Notes: generated by a model not told the origin, from the letters alone. A DNA stretch of 64,000 bases from Truepera sp965215315 (GCA_965215315.1 CBDCDB010000004.1:101494-165493), one strand, 5' to 3'. Shown: positions 34,373 through 43,500, counted from the first letter of the stretch. Made by a program: numbers and translations.

Positions 34373-34580
34373 AAGCCAGTAGGAATAAAGAGACTCGACA
34401 CCCGTCTTAGTGAAGGTTCATGACGTGCGTGAAGTAAATTAGCTAAAGCCGTTGATGCCGAGATACGTCTTGACAGGTTGGCAGTGGCTGGCAACCCTTG
34501 CTTATGCGTGCATTGGGCCGGAAGGCCGCATGGATTTTTAAGCCAAACGTGATGCCCACCACGCACTATGGAGGTCGAGC

Positions 34581-35408
34581 TTATGTACCTCCGTGTTGAC
34601 TCGCCAGGAAGTTCAGCACCATTTGGTTAAACGCCTCGGGTTTTTCCATGTTGAGCATATGTGCCGCACCGGAGATGACGACCTTTTTCGCGCCGCCGAT
34701 ACCCGTATGGAGTGTCTCACCGATCTCTAAAATGCTGGGGTCGTCCTTGTCGCCGAGGATGATGAGCGTTGGCACCGTGATCTCAACGAGACGGCCCAAC
34801 GCGGGCGGCTCGAGCCCTGCTGGTTGCTCCGCTCCTGGCAGCATGGTTTTCAGTGCGGCGCGGCTCATCGTTTTGAGTTGCGCTCGTACGGCTCTGTCTA
34901 CCTGGTCGGGCGAACGCGTCGGCCCATCAACCCAGATTTGGGCGGCGACTTCGGCGGCTTCATCCAGGTCGCCCGAACCCAGCGCGTTCATCAGCGCAAG
35001 GATCGTTTCGGGCGGCTCCCCGCTGAACTCGTAACCACTTACGGCCGGCGAAACGAGCACCAGCGACTGCGCCAGCTCGGGATGTGCCAGCGCAAAGTCC
35101 GTCACCACCATGCCGCCGTTCGAACAGCCGATTAGGTGGGCCTGGGTGATGCCCAGGTCGGTGAGTAACGCGAACAAATCCTGGTGGTGCGAAAACGGCT
35201 CTGCTAGCGGCGGTGATTTGCCGTAGCCGCGCAGGTCGTAACGGAGGACGCGGTAGTGTGCGGCGAACGCGCTTACCTGCTCGTCCCACATGGTACGGTC
35301 TGCGACACCCGCATGGGCCAGAACGAGTACTGGCCCCTCGCCCGTGAGGTCATAGGAGAGTTCAGCGCCAGCAACAGCGGCGATTTTATTTTGAACGGGG
35401 TAGGTCAT
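34581..35408 (-). CDS. Alpha/beta-fold hydrolase
   Basis: 275 residues, cytoplasmic. Oxyanion-hole region VLAHAGVADRTMWDEQ, nucleophile elbow IGCSNGGMVV (Ser within C-S-N-G-G), acid in LIILGDKDDPS and catalytic His in ISGAAHMLNMEKPEAF. It resembles 3-oxoadipate enol-lactonase and related hydrolases, but the substrate cannot be deduced. Start ATG 35408 follows AAGGAG. It is the last gene of a minus-strand group with ridA and a YdeI-like gene, divergent from a WYL regulator. Confidence 0.88.
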   Translation of the reverse strand: MTYPVQNKIAAVAGAELSYDLTGEGPVLVLAHAGVADRTMWDEQVSAFAAHYRVLRYDLRGYGKSPPLAEPFSHHQDLFALLTDLGITQAHLIGCSNGGMVVTDFALAHPELAQSLVLVSPAVSGYEFSGEPPETILALMNALGSGDLDEAAEVAAQIWVDGPTRSPDQVDRAVRAQLKTMSRAALKTMLPGAEQPAGLEPPALGRLVEITVPTLIILGDKDDPSILEIGETLHTGIGGAKKVVISGAAHMLNMEKPEAFNQMVLNFLASQHGGT

Positions 35409-35477
35409 AGTTTACTCCTTGATCGACATGCTTGGGATAGTTATCTGGGGTCGGCTACGCACGTTTATTCCGGCTGG

Positions 35478-35885
35478 TCATTCGGGAACGATAGCGATAG
35501 CCTCGAGTTCCGCCAGAAACTCAGGGTTGGCTAGACCTGCGACGACGAGTACCGTAATCGCAGGCGGGTTCGGACGCTCGCCCCACACCCGCCCGAAGAC
35601 GCCGAAGCTGCTGCGGATGTCCTAGCCTTGCACCACGTAGATGGTCCACTTGACAACGTGCTCGAGCCTTGCGCTCGCGCCTCTCAGGGCATGCTCCAGG
35701 TTGTGAAAGATCTGCTCGGTCTGCGCCGCCAGGTCGCCCTTGCCGACGACCTCCCCGTTCGCATCCAGCGCATTCTGACCGCCGACGTAGATGGTTTTGA
35801 CCGCGCCGCTGACGCTGACGACCTGCGTGAAGGCCGGGTTCTGGGGGAGTCCTTCGGGATTTAGATACTGCACCGTGCCTGCCAT
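35478..35885 (-). pseudogene. RidA/YjgF-family protein with in-frame amber
   Basis: RidA proteins hydrolyse reactive enamines and imines. The frame begins MAGTVQYLNPEGLPQNPAFT with TIYVGGQNALDANGEVVG and reads to VVKWTIYVVQG, then TAG (35622-35624), then continues in the same frame as DIRSSFGVFGRVWGERPNPP and ITVLVVAGLANPEFLAELEAIAIVPE to TGA at 35478. The second half carries the family's PPA-x-T-x-V end, so the amber is a mutation within a full-length 135-codon gene. The TAG lies in GGCTAGGAC, as expected from CCAGG. RBS AGGAGG before ATG 35885. Confidence 0.85.
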
Positions 35886-35894
35886 GTAAGCCTC

Positions 35895-36146
35895 CTAGTC
35901 CTGGGCGTGGTAGTTCATTTTCATGTAGGTGTCACCACGTTCAAGTTCGTCCAACATTTGCGCTAGGCGCTTCTGTACGGTTTCCTCGCGTTTGGCACGG
36001 GTGATCCAACCGAGGTAATCGTTTTGCTGATACGCGGGACGGCGTTCATACAAAGTCATCAAGCCGCGCCCTTCGAGCGACTCCCGCACAAAGTCGGGCA
36101 TGGGGTGCGTGGGTCGCTGCAAGTTGCTGAAATCAGGCTTACTCAT
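35895..36146 (-). CDS. YdeI/OmpD-associated-like protein
   Basis: 83 residues from ATG 36146, which follows AAAGGAGGC; a longer frame from 36290 would run through the divergent regulator's promoter. MSKPDFSNLQRPTHPMPDFV, then YQQNDYLGWITRAKREETVQKRLAQMLDELERGD fits the C-terminal helical region of YdeI-type (bacteriocin-protection) proteins. Role uncertain. First gene of the minus-strand group. Confidence 0.7.
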   Translation of the reverse strand: MSKPDFSNLQRPTHPMPDFVRESLEGRGLMTLYERRPAYQQNDYLGWITRAKREETVQKRLAQMLDELERGDTYMKMNYHAQD

Positions 36147-36198
36147 GTGTGCCTCCTTTGAGGTTAGAACGACCGTAAGACGAGTGTAGACGTAAAAG

Positions 36199-36236
36199 TG
36201 GCCAAAATCTGGCCATGTTTTTCGTATGCTATAGGA
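36199..36236 (+). promoter_or_regulatory. Operator-like TGGCCA repeats and leaderless promoter of the WYL regulator
   Basis: Two TGGCCA palindromes (36199-36204, 36210-36215) are 5 bp apart, one helical turn centre to centre. TATGCT (36225-36230) then lies 6 nt before ATG 36237, so the transcript is probably leaderless. The regulator may bind the TGGCCA pair and control both directions. Confidence 0.55.
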
Positions 36237-37229
36237 ATGAACGGGTTGACAGGCAGGCTCTTGAAGCTCGCCGACTTGCTTCAGAGCCACACGCGCCTGA
36301 CTACTGAAGAGCTGGCGGAGCGTCTAGGGGTAAGCAAGCGAACGATACGGCGAGACCTGATGCGGTTACGAGACCTCGAGCTGAACGTCGAGGTGACATC
36401 AGGACGCGGGGGCGGTGTAACACTTCGGCCAGGGTCACTGTTACCCGCTTTGCGCTTTACCGACGACGAAGCGCTGGCGCTCGGGTTCGGCTTGCTGTTG
36501 GCAGGGCGCACCGAGGGGGTCGCGCTGGGACGGGCACCCGAGAGCGCTTCGATACGCTTGGGCAGTGTTCTTGGTGAGCGGCTCCAGGGACGGCTCGAGG
36601 CACTGGCTCGGGTGCTAAGTGAACCCCCGACCGAAAAGCGAAAGGCTGCACCGGTTGCCAGTAGCCTCATCTTCGACCTAGCGGAGGCAGCTGCCTCGCA
36701 GCGGCAGATCGAGCTTAGCTACCGCAAGTCGCAAGGCGAGATCACCGAGCGGCGCGTCGATCCTTACGGGCTGGTGCATATGGGGCGCTACTGGTACCTG
36801 ACGGGCTACTGTCACCTGCGCCAGGACGTGCGGGTATTCCGGCTCGACCGGGTGCGGCGTGCCCAAACCCTCGGAGGAAGCTTTGTTCATCCCGCCGACT
36901 TCGACGCTTTGGGCGTCGTCAGCCGCGCGATTGCCGGGACCTCGTTTCCAGGGGCGGTCACCTGTGAAGTGATTCTGGACTGTAGCCTCGTCGAGGCTAG
37001 TCGCCTTATCCCGAATGCGGCTGTGACGCTCGAGACTGAAAAAGTCGGCGTGCTGCTGCGAGCGCATGTCTTACCCGAGCGGTTAGGCGAGATCGCCCTC
37101 TACCTGCTGAGTTTTCCTTTCGAGGTTAAGGTACTTGGACCGCAACCCTTGCGTGAGGCGTTACTGCGGTTGTCGCAACGGGCCGCTGCGTTAGCAGCCG
37201 AGGACACCAGGCAGACTGCTTCGCTTTAG
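36237..37229 (+). CDS. WYL-domain transcriptional regulator (YafY type)
   Basis: 330 residues. N-terminal winged helix-turn-helix (RLLKLADLLQSHTRLTTEEL, LGVSKRTIRRDLMRLRD), then GRGGGVTLRPG, and a WYL ligand-binding domain in the second half (RQIELSYRKSQGEITERRVD with PYGLVHMGRYWYLTGYC and DVRVFRLDRVRRAQ). Such proteins sense small molecules or nucleic acids and repress nearby genes; the divergent hydrolase/RidA group is the likely target. A frame from 36198 exists, but the -10 box placement supports ATG 36237. Confidence 0.88.
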   Translation: MNGLTGRLLKLADLLQSHTRLTTEELAERLGVSKRTIRRDLMRLRDLELNVEVTSGRGGGVTLRPGSLLPALRFTDDEALALGFGLLLAGRTEGVALGRAPESASIRLGSVLGERLQGRLEALARVLSEPPTEKRKAAPVASSLIFDLAEAAASQRQIELSYRKSQGEITERRVDPYGLVHMGRYWYLTGYCHLRQDVRVFRLDRVRRAQTLGGSFVHPADFDALGVVSRAIAGTSFPGAVTCEVILDCSLVEASRLIPNAAVTLETEKVGVLLRAHVLPERLGEIALYLLSFPFEVKVLGPQPLREALLRLSQRAAALAAEDTRQTASL

Positions 37230-37340
37230 TAGCGCTTCAGCCCTCAGGATGACGTTTCAACGGCTTACTTATGCATTACTTGAGCGCAAAGATTCTTTTT
37301 GCAAAGGAATACGCCTCCAGTAACGACGCGTTCATCGGCC

Positions 37341-37740
37341 TCAATATGGCGGATGCTCGTCTATACTTTTGAGTACCGCACGCAAGTTTACTAATCCAGC
37401 CCGGTTGAGCCTGAGCTTCGCGACGGTCGCACGTCCTGTCGAGGTTACACCGATGATAGAGCTATAATCGTCGCTCCACACGAAATGCCGTTGCCACCCA
37501 TCACGGCGCGGGTGAAAAAGGGGCACGCTTATACCGCTAGCAGGGTCAATCGCTTCTACCGAGGTGTACTTGTGACTGTTACAACCCTGACAGGCAAGCG
37601 CCAGGTTGTCGAGATCGTTACCACCTTACTGGGCTACCGGGATGATGTGCTCAACCGAGAAAGGGTCCGGGGAAAAGCGCAGCTGACTCAAGCAGTACTC
37701 GCAGCAGCCGCGCGCACGCTCGGTAACTACCTGCTTCTGG
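37341..37740 (-). pseudogene. HNH endonuclease with internal stop
   Basis: The minus-strand frame reads VTERARGCCEYCLSQLRFSP, FSVEHIIPVAQ, then TAA (37626-37628), GGNDLDNLALACQGCNSHKY and ends HFVWSDDYSSIIGVTSTGRA with LNRAGLVNLRAVL. CEYC, the EHI of the HNH motif and CQGCN are zinc and catalytic residues of this family. The TAA interrupts right where ARGGS-DDLDN is expected. The gene overlaps the preceding frame, as these pairs normally do. Confidence 0.7.
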
Positions 37741-38160
37741 GCCGCAGAGAGGGGTGCCCGTGAGGTCAAAGGAGGTTGGGTTGCGCGACGCTACCTCATG
37801 CACAAGCTGTTCGACCGGTATCTGGCGGCGCTTTGCAAGTTCGGCTAGCACACCCATACGCCTGACGTTGGCATGTTCGAGCCGACTACTCAGAGCCAAC
37901 AGCTCTTGGTGTTCTGCCTCGCCTAAACGCCCATCTTGCCTCAGTCCAACGAGGTGATGATAGCGTCCCCATTCGCGTTCGGAGAAACCCAAATCTAGCT
38001 GTTGGAGGAGCTGTGTCTCGGTCGCCTCCCGTAGATCTTGCTGCCTGGTAAACGACTCGAGTAGTTGAGCTACGTAGGTCTCCGTGCTGACACCCTGCTG
38101 CTGCGCCAGTTCGCGCAGCTGCGCCTCGGTGTGATAAGGCAGGGTAAGGGTAAGACTCAT
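37651..38160 (-). CDS. Companion protein of the HNH gene (unknown family)
   Basis: MSLTLTLPYHTEAQLRELAQ, then QLDLGFSEREWGRYHHLVGL and LSSRLEHANVRRMGVLAEL resemble short proteins that in cyanobacteria precede an HNH gene. The natural C-terminus is probably near EVASRNP (about 37765); the remaining 50 codons overlap the HNH gene in another frame and look unnatural, which suggests loss of the stop codon. An IS630 begins 7 bp upstream of its start at 38167, so its promoter may be lost. Confidence 0.55.
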   Translation of the reverse strand: MSLTLTLPYHTEAQLRELAQQQGVSTETYVAQLLESFTRQQDLREATETQLLQQLDLGFSEREWGRYHHLVGLRQDGRLGEAEHQELLALSSRLEHANVRRMGVLAELAKRRQIPVEQLVHEVASRNPTSFDLTGTPLCGPEAGSYRACARLLRVLLESAALFPGPFLG

Positions 38161-38166
38161 ATATTA

Positions 38167-39352
38167 CATTGTCAGCGAAGAGTTGACCCATAGCAACACA
38201 GTGTCTAAAGTAAGCGAATGAAAAAGCGCTATGGAATCAAGCTGAGTAAAATACAAAGGCAAGAGCTCGAACGGCTAACAAAAGCGGGAGCGTGCCGGGT
38301 GAGGGTGTACAAACGGGCTAGGGCACTGTTACTGGCGGATGCCGGGGTAAGTGACGCCGAGATTCTCAAGCAAGCAGATATCAGTTTGGCAACGCTCAAG
38401 AGGATCCGCAAACGTTTTTGCGAAAGCCAGAGTAACGTCCAAGAGGTAGTAGCGGACAAGCCCAAACCAGGACGCCCAAGTCGCTTTAGTGGTGAACAGC
38501 GAGCGAAGATTACCGCTTTAGCATGTAGTGAGGCTCCTGAAGGCAGAAGCAGATGGACACTGAGACTGTTAGCGGATAAAGCTGTCGAGCTGGGCTTGGT
38601 TGAGACTGTTTCGCATGAGGGGGTCAGCGAGATACTGAAAAAAACGAGCTCAAACCCCACCTAAAGCGGTGTTGGTGTTTGGGCAAGCTCACCTCTGCGT
38701 TCATTTGGCAAATGGAGCGGGTGCTTGATACTTACGCTCAGCCTTATGACCCCGACTATCCGGTACTTTGTTTTGATGAACGACCTTGTTATCTGATTGA
38801 ACAGACCTTACAACCTGTAGCGATGAAAGCAGGCCAGGTCAAACGCGAGGACTACCATTATAAAGTCACGGCAAGTTGTTCAGTGCTCTTAGCGGTCGAG
38901 CCGCTTACCGGCAGGCGTTGGACTAGGCTCTATGACCACCGCCGACGGCAGGAATACACCGACTTTATGCAGTACTTAACGCAACAGTTCCCTCAAGCGC
39001 AGAAAATCAGGCTGGTGCAGGATAATCTCAACACCCATAACCCAGGCTCGTTTTATGCTGCTCTAGCACCGCAAGCTGCCTTCGAACTTGCCCAGCAGTT
39101 TGAGATGATTCATACCCCTAAGCACGCTTCTTGGCTTAACATGGCTGAACTTGAATTCTCCGCTTTAAGCAAACAGTGCCTAGACCGGCGCATTGCTCAA
39201 CGTGACCGCCTTGAAACTGAACTTAACGCTTGGCAAACAGAGCGCAATCAAGCCCAAGTTAAGCTCAACTGGCAATTCTCCAAAGAAGCGGCTAGACACA
39301 CCTTCAAACGTGCCTATACAGAGGTGAAGGTGTCAGTACCTCGCTGACAGTG
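38167..39352 (+). mobile_element. IS630-family insertion sequence with intact transposase
   Basis: 1186 bp bounded by TA (38165-38166, 39353-39354), ends CATTGTCAGCGA and, as reverse complement of the right end, CACTGTCAGCGA. Apart from one expected frameshift site it looks functional. Related in organisation to the broken element at 58772. Confidence 0.88.
38218..39347 (+). CDS. IS630 transposase, two frames joined at an A7 run
   Basis: Frame one (38218-38664) has MKKRYGIKLSKIQRQELERL and the helix-turn-helix DAEILKQADISLATLKRIRK. Frame two, read from the A7 run at about 38637-38643, continues NELKPHLKRCWC and carries the DDE residues: D in PVLCFDERPC, D in IRLVQDNLNTH, E in LNMAELEFSALS. 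Frame two is -1 relative to frame one, as for programmed frameshifting on AAAAAAC. Promoter TTGACC (38183-38188), 17 nt, TAAAGT (38206-38211), then 6 nt to ATG: a complete leaderless promoter inside the IS. Confidence 0.88.
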
Positions 39353-39646
39353 TAGTATAGCTATAAAGCACTTCCAGCTTCCGATTAAGGTGAGGCGCAG
39401 GTTTATAGGAACAAGGGCCCAAGCCACGCATAGTTTGCGTCTCGTTTGGAAGAAATTGCTGGAGCACTACCGGGATCAGATCAGTCGTGAGTTCTGTTAT
39501 AGCCGAAAGTAATAGCGGTGCGTTTCACGAAAGAAAGAAAAGGCTCCAGTCAAAGGGTAAAAGCAGCGTCAGAGGCAAATTCAGCTAGAACGTTGACGCA
39601 ATCCCACCGGAACATCTCGGTGGGATTCTCAGGTTATGAGTTTAGG
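39353..39646. repeat. Gap holding a terminal remnant of an IS3-type element
   Basis: 294 bp. Around 39429-39472 the sequence GCATAGTTTGCGTCTCGTTT followed by GGAAGAAATTGCTGGAGCACTACC closely matches 11855-11893, the terminal region of the IS3-type remnant there. No gene follows. A short hairpin with CCCACCGG...TGGGATTCTC (39602-39628) may terminate the PAS/LuxR gene. Confidence 0.5.
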
Positions 39647-41104
39647 TCAAGGGGTCACATCGTGACGTTTTGCCCAAACAATTACCTCAGCCCGCGAATG
39701 CACCTCGAGCTTTTTGTACAAACTCGAAAAGTAGTTGCGTACCGTGTTTCCGGCGACGCCTAATTTGGCGGCGATGTCGGACGTATTTTGACCCCGGCAA
39801 ATAGCCTCAAACACCTGAAGCTCGCGCGATGTTAGCCGTGCGAGCTTCGCTTCGGTCTGGGGATTGGGCTTTTTTCCCCGCACAGCCATGAGCTTTTTTA
39901 CGACCGAGTTGCTAAACCATTCAGAGTCTTTCATGACCATGTTGACCGCCTCGATCAGCTCGGCTTCGGTGCGTTTCATATCGGTAGTATCGTGAAACAT
40001 CGACAGTACGCACGCTTCATCATTGATCTTGAGCGTTTCTGCTGAGACCATTACGTCACAGACCCCACCTGTTTTAGTATGGAGTTTAAGCTCGAGGTTC
40101 TTATAACCGCGTTGGGTCTTGAGCAGATTACCGACCAGCTTTTCTCCGTCACTGCGCCACAACCCGAGTTCAGCAGTCGAGCGCCCGACCGCCTCACCCG
40201 GCGCGTAACCGGTCATGTTAGAGAACGCCTCGTTGAGGTTAAAAATACGCCCGTTCGCAACGGCGCTGATCACACCTGCCACCGGTGAGAGCGAAAAAGC
40301 CTTCGAGAAGCGCTCTTCACTCTGCCGCAAGGCGTCCTCGGTGCGTTTGCGGTCATCGAGGTCGATGAAGGTCAGGAGCATACATGGTTCGTTGTTGACC
40401 TCGAGCGGTTGCCCGCCAACCACGACGAATTTCTTGCCCCCCGTGCTGGTGTCGAGGTATGACTCGAGCGGCGGCATCGTCTCCCCGGCGTGAAACTTTT
40501 TAAGTGCCAGCTCTTTAGCAGCAACTCCAACCAACACGTCAAACTCATAGGCGGTGCGACCGATGATCTCCTCGCGCTTAAAGCCGGTCATCGTCAAAAA
40601 GCCTTCGTTCACTTTGATAAAACGCAGGTCTGAAAGCCGGTTGATCAGCGCTGGGGCGGGGTTGGCGTTAAAGGTCTGTTCAAAACGCTGCTCAGCGTCG
40701 TATTGTTCGGTATCGTCCTCGATGAATAACGCGTAAAAGTCGGTTTCTCCCGTTTCGTCTTCGACACAGATACCCCGGCACTTATGCACTAGCTCGTCGC
40801 CTTCGACCGGCACCCGGACGTTGAGGTCAGAAAAGGTATCGCCGCTTAAGAGGCGCTCGAGCGGATACGCGCTCTCTGGCAGCGGTACGCCGGTCAAGTC
40901 CATTAACCTGAAGTGTTCTCTATAGCCCGCCGACGAACCCCCCAAGGCCCCAACGTCGGTAACGTGGTGCATCTGCAAAGCGGCAGGGTTGACGTAGCGC
41001 AAACTGCCGTCAGTTTCTAGGGTGATGATACCGGTACTTAGCCCGGAAATCATTCGTTCGAGCTGAAACCGCTGACCGGCAGGGGGTGAAGATTGGTGCG
41101 TCAT
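39647..41104 (-). CDS. PAS-domain sensor with LuxR-type DNA-binding domain
   Basis: 485 residues, soluble. Three PAS domains: about 15-125 (GIITLETDGSLRYVNPAALQ), 140-260 (FEQTFNANPAPALINRLSDL, ending FIDLDDRKRTEDAL) and 265-385 (FSKAFSLSPVAGVISAVANG, ending FHDTTDMKRTEAEL). The C-terminus is a LuxR helix-turn-helix (RLTSRELQVFEAICRGQNTS, VAGNTVRNYFSSLYKKLEVH). A one-component sensor-regulator, transcribed divergently from the stress cluster at 41410, which it probably controls. The input signal is unknown; no haem or flavin motif is evident. Confidence 0.9.
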   Translation of the reverse strand: MTHQSSPPAGQRFQLERMISGLSTGIITLETDGSLRYVNPAALQMHHVTDVGALGGSSAGYREHFRLMDLTGVPLPESAYPLERLLSGDTFSDLNVRVPVEGDELVHKCRGICVEDETGETDFYALFIEDDTEQYDAEQRFEQTFNANPAPALINRLSDLRFIKVNEGFLTMTGFKREEIIGRTAYEFDVLVGVAAKELALKKFHAGETMPPLESYLDTSTGGKKFVVVGGQPLEVNNEPCMLLTFIDLDDRKRTEDALRQSEERFSKAFSLSPVAGVISAVANGRIFNLNEAFSNMTGYAPGEAVGRSTAELGLWRSDGEKLVGNLLKTQRGYKNLELKLHTKTGGVCDVMVSAETLKINDEACVLSMFHDTTDMKRTEAELIEAVNMVMKDSEWFSNSVVKKLMAVRGKKPNPQTEAKLARLTSRELQVFEAICRGQNTSDIAAKLGVAGNTVRNYFSSLYKKLEVHSRAEVIVWAKRHDVTP

Positions 41105-41409
41105 AGTGCATCATTTCTTCTGTTTATCTAGGAAATTGTAGGCGAAACTCAGCTTTCTAGAGAATTTGCACCTTTTTGAGGGGGCTTAACCCAAACTGGT
41201 ACATAACGCACCAAAAATTAGTGTAGAAGCATGGGATGAAAACATACAATTTTGTTAGTGCAGTTAGTGAGATGATGCAAGCAGGGCTTAGGGACACGGT
41301 ACATAGAGCGTTAGAGGTTTCCTTACCGAGTGTATCGGGAGTTTAGACTTCTGTGAGGCACTAAGCAACCTAGTCAACCTGCACCACAAGGCAACAAGAG
41401 AGGGTAAAC
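41105..41409. other. Divergent regulatory region with a possible 36-residue ORF
   Basis: 305 bp between the PAS/LuxR gene and the first YsnF-type gene. GGTACATAACGCACC (about 41199) is an imperfect palindrome and a possible operator. ATG 41236 opens 36 codons (KTYNFVSAVSEMMQAGLRDT and on) to TAG 41344, without a ribosome site; this is doubtful. The YsnF-type gene itself has AGAGAGGG upstream. Confidence 0.35.
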
Positions 41410-42357
41410 ATGGCAAACAACGTAATCGGTCTATTTAACGGTGAAGAGGTCGCGCAGAGAGTTATCGACGATCTGCGGGCGCAGGGCTTCAGCGAGCGCA
41501 ACATCACGCACACAAAAGGCGACCAAGATGACATCGAAGACGAGTTGGAGCGCGAAGGTGTTCCGGACGCCGACGCGGACTACTACGCCGAAGGGCTTAG
41601 AGGCGGCGGCTCGCTGGTCTCGGTGCGGGCCAAAGATCATCAGGTTGACGAAGCGGCCGAAATTATGAACCGTTACGCCGGAACCGAAGATGACCTCGGC
41701 GACGCGAGCTATCTGGCGGATACGCCCGTAACTGGTTCGGCGGATATGGATACCGTAGACGCAGATATCGTTGGGGCGGACAGTTTAACCAACGGTAGCA
41801 GCAGGGCGGCAGCTGTCAACACCGAAGACGAAGCACGCCTCGATGTTGTCGAAGAGCGTATCAAGGTCGGCAAGCGCAGCGTAGAGCGTGGTGGCATGAG
41901 AGTGCGCCGGGTCGTCACTGAGCGTGAAGTTGCCGAGCAGGTCACGCTCCGTGACGAGACCATCCGCGTTGACCGCCGCCCGGTAGACCGCACCTTAAAC
42001 GCAGCTGACGGCGACCTGTTTACTGAGAAAACCTTTGAGTTTACCGAAACCGACGAAGAAGCCGTCGTTGCCAAAGAAGCGCACGTCATCGAAGAGATTG
42101 TGGTCGGTAAAGACGTGGAAAACCGTACCGAGACGATTCGTGACACGGTGCGCCGCGCCGATGTAGAGATCGAAGAGTTTAGTGCGGGTTACGGTCAGTC
42201 GCTCGCTGGTGACGCCCGTTATGAGGGACTCGAGTGGGCTGAGGTCGAAACTGAAGCTCGTACCGATTACGAGCGTGACAATCAGGGCGGCGAGCCTTGG
42301 GACAGCATCCGTGACGACTTTAGAAGTAGCTGGGAGAGTAACCGGAAAAAGCGCTAA
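41410..42357 (+). CDS. YsnF/AvaK-type stress protein (N-terminal GsmYsnF plus DUF2382)
   Basis: 315 residues, cytoplasmic and very acidic. Residues 1-90 (NVIGLFNGEEVAQRVIDDLR, YYAEGLRGGGSLVSVRAKDH) form the general-stress YsnF N-domain. Residues about 145-255 are the DUF2382 region with its repeated ERIKVGKRSVERGGMRVRR, VTLRDETIRVDRRPVDR, and KEAHVIEEIVVGKDVENRTE blocks, predicted long beta and charged helical. The tail is rich in Asp/Glu/Arg. Homologous to the gene at 43501. No enzymatic function is known for the family; members are induced by general stress or desiccation. Confidence 0.88.
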   Translation: MANNVIGLFNGEEVAQRVIDDLRAQGFSERNITHTKGDQDDIEDELEREGVPDADADYYAEGLRGGGSLVSVRAKDHQVDEAAEIMNRYAGTEDDLGDASYLADTPVTGSADMDTVDADIVGADSLTNGSSRAAAVNTEDEARLDVVEERIKVGKRSVERGGMRVRRVVTEREVAEQVTLRDETIRVDRRPVDRTLNAADGDLFTEKTFEFTETDEEAVVAKEAHVIEEIVVGKDVENRTETIRDTVRRADVEIEEFSAGYGQSLAGDARYEGLEWAEVETEARTDYERDNQGGEPWDSIRDDFRSSWESNRKKR

Positions 42358-42396
42358 AGCGCTCTAGCAGTCAGTTAAACCCTAAGGGGGCAGCAC

Positions 42397-43119
42397 ATGG
42401 AACAAGCTAATTCTGTCGGCAATTCACTCTCTACTATGCTGAGCGGCTTTGCTCAGGCCGTGCCGAACATCATCGGCTTTCTACTCATCCTTATCATCGG
42501 CTGGATTGTCGCGGCACTCGTTGCCGGGGCCGTCGCCAGCCTGTTGCGAGCGGTTAAGTTCAACGAACTCGCGCAGCGCTCGGGGTTCAGCGGCTTCGTA
42601 CAAAAAGCCGGGGTAAAAAACGACGCGGCGGGGCTTATTGCGACCGTTGCCAAATGGTTCATCCGGCTCATTGTCCTCGTCGTCGCGTTCGACGCGCTTG
42701 GACTCCCGGCCATCTCTCAGGTTTTGCAAGACTTACTGTTGTTCTTACCGAACCTGGTCGTCGCCCTAGTAGTGCTCGTCGTCGCAGGACTCGCTGCCAA
42801 CGCGCTTGCCGGACTTGTTAAGGGAGTTGCAGCCCAGGCCGGTTTAGGTAGCCCCGACCTGCTCGCCAACATCGCCCGCATCGCGGTGTGGGGCTTTGGC
42901 ATCATCGTCGCGGTCAATCAGTTGGGGATTGCAGCTACGCTTGTGAACACCCTCTTTATCGGTCTCGTCGGTGCGCTTGCGCTAGCCGCGGGCTTGGCCT
43001 TCGGTCTCGGCGGACGTGACAGCGCAGCACAACTTCTCCAGAGTTGGACGGAACAGAGCAAAGCCGCTAAGCCCAAGCTCGAGCAAGCCGCTCAAAAAGC
43101 CCAGAACAACGCCAAGTAA
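42397..43119 (+). CDS. Conserved TM-helix membrane protein (MscS-related TM_helix family)
   Basis: 240 residues. Four to five hydrophobic segments (IIGFLLILIIGWIVAALVAG, WFIRLIVLVVAFDALG, LVVALVVLVVAGLAANALAG, LFIGLVGALALAAGLAFGLGG). The GLAFGLGGRD motif is the conserved feature of the TM_helix repeat family related to small mechanosensitive channels, but the cytoplasmic MscS domain is absent. The C-terminal 30 residues are Ala/Lys/Gln-rich. It lies 39 bp after the first YsnF-type gene. Confidence 0.85.
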   Translation: MEQANSVGNSLSTMLSGFAQAVPNIIGFLLILIIGWIVAALVAGAVASLLRAVKFNELAQRSGFSGFVQKAGVKNDAAGLIATVAKWFIRLIVLVVAFDALGLPAISQVLQDLLLFLPNLVVALVVLVVAGLAANALAGLVKGVAAQAGLGSPDLLANIARIAVWGFGIIVAVNQLGIAATLVNTLFIGLVGALALAAGLAFGLGGRDSAAQLLQSWTEQSKAAKPKLEQAAQKAQNNAK

Positions 43120-43168
43120 TCCTCAGTAGTCAAGGCGACAGCCTTACGTACCAAAAACAAAGGACATC

Positions 43169-43471
43169 ATGAAAAACCACCAATTAAAAGCCAGCCTTCT
43201 CACCCTTAGCCTACTTGTAAGCAGCCTCCCGGTCGCCTACGCTGCGACCAACACCGACACCGCTGCTGAAAACGCGGTCGAGAGCACGACCGATGCTGCT
43301 GGTGACGCCGCTACAGCAGTAGGTAACACTGCTGAGAACGCAGGCGAAAATGTTCAGGACGCCGCTCAAGGGTTTGACGATTGGGGACTTTTGGGTCTAC
43401 TCGGTCTGCTTGGATTGATCGGCCTCGGCGGACGCAACCGCAACGTCGTCGTTGACGGCACCCGCCGTTAG
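43169..43471 (+). CDS. Secreted protein with WGxxGxxG-type C-terminal anchor
   Basis: 100 residues. A signal peptide (KASLLTLSLLVSSLPVAYAA, cleavage after AYA) precedes an Ala/Asp/Thr/Asn-rich low-complexity region and a C-terminal hydrophobic run DWGLLGLLGLLGLIGLGGRN followed by basic residues. This W-G-x-x-G-x-x-G plus hydrophobic plus Arg arrangement is the recently described sorting-anchor type of short surface proteins. It may be a coat or linker protein in this cluster. Confidence 0.75.
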   Translation: MKNHQLKASLLTLSLLVSSLPVAYAATNTDTAAENAVESTTDAAGDAATAVGNTAENAGENVQDAAQGFDDWGLLGLLGLLGLIGLGGRNRNVVVDGTRR

Positions 43472-43500
43472 TTTCTAGTTCACGCTTAAAGGAGAAAATC

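Noticed and set aside
41709..42146. Long minus-strand frame inside the YsnF-type gene (and the similar ones at 43624-44301 and 43860-44207)
   Set aside because: Low-complexity Ser/Thr/Arg shadow produced by the repetitive GC-rich DUF2382 coding sequence.
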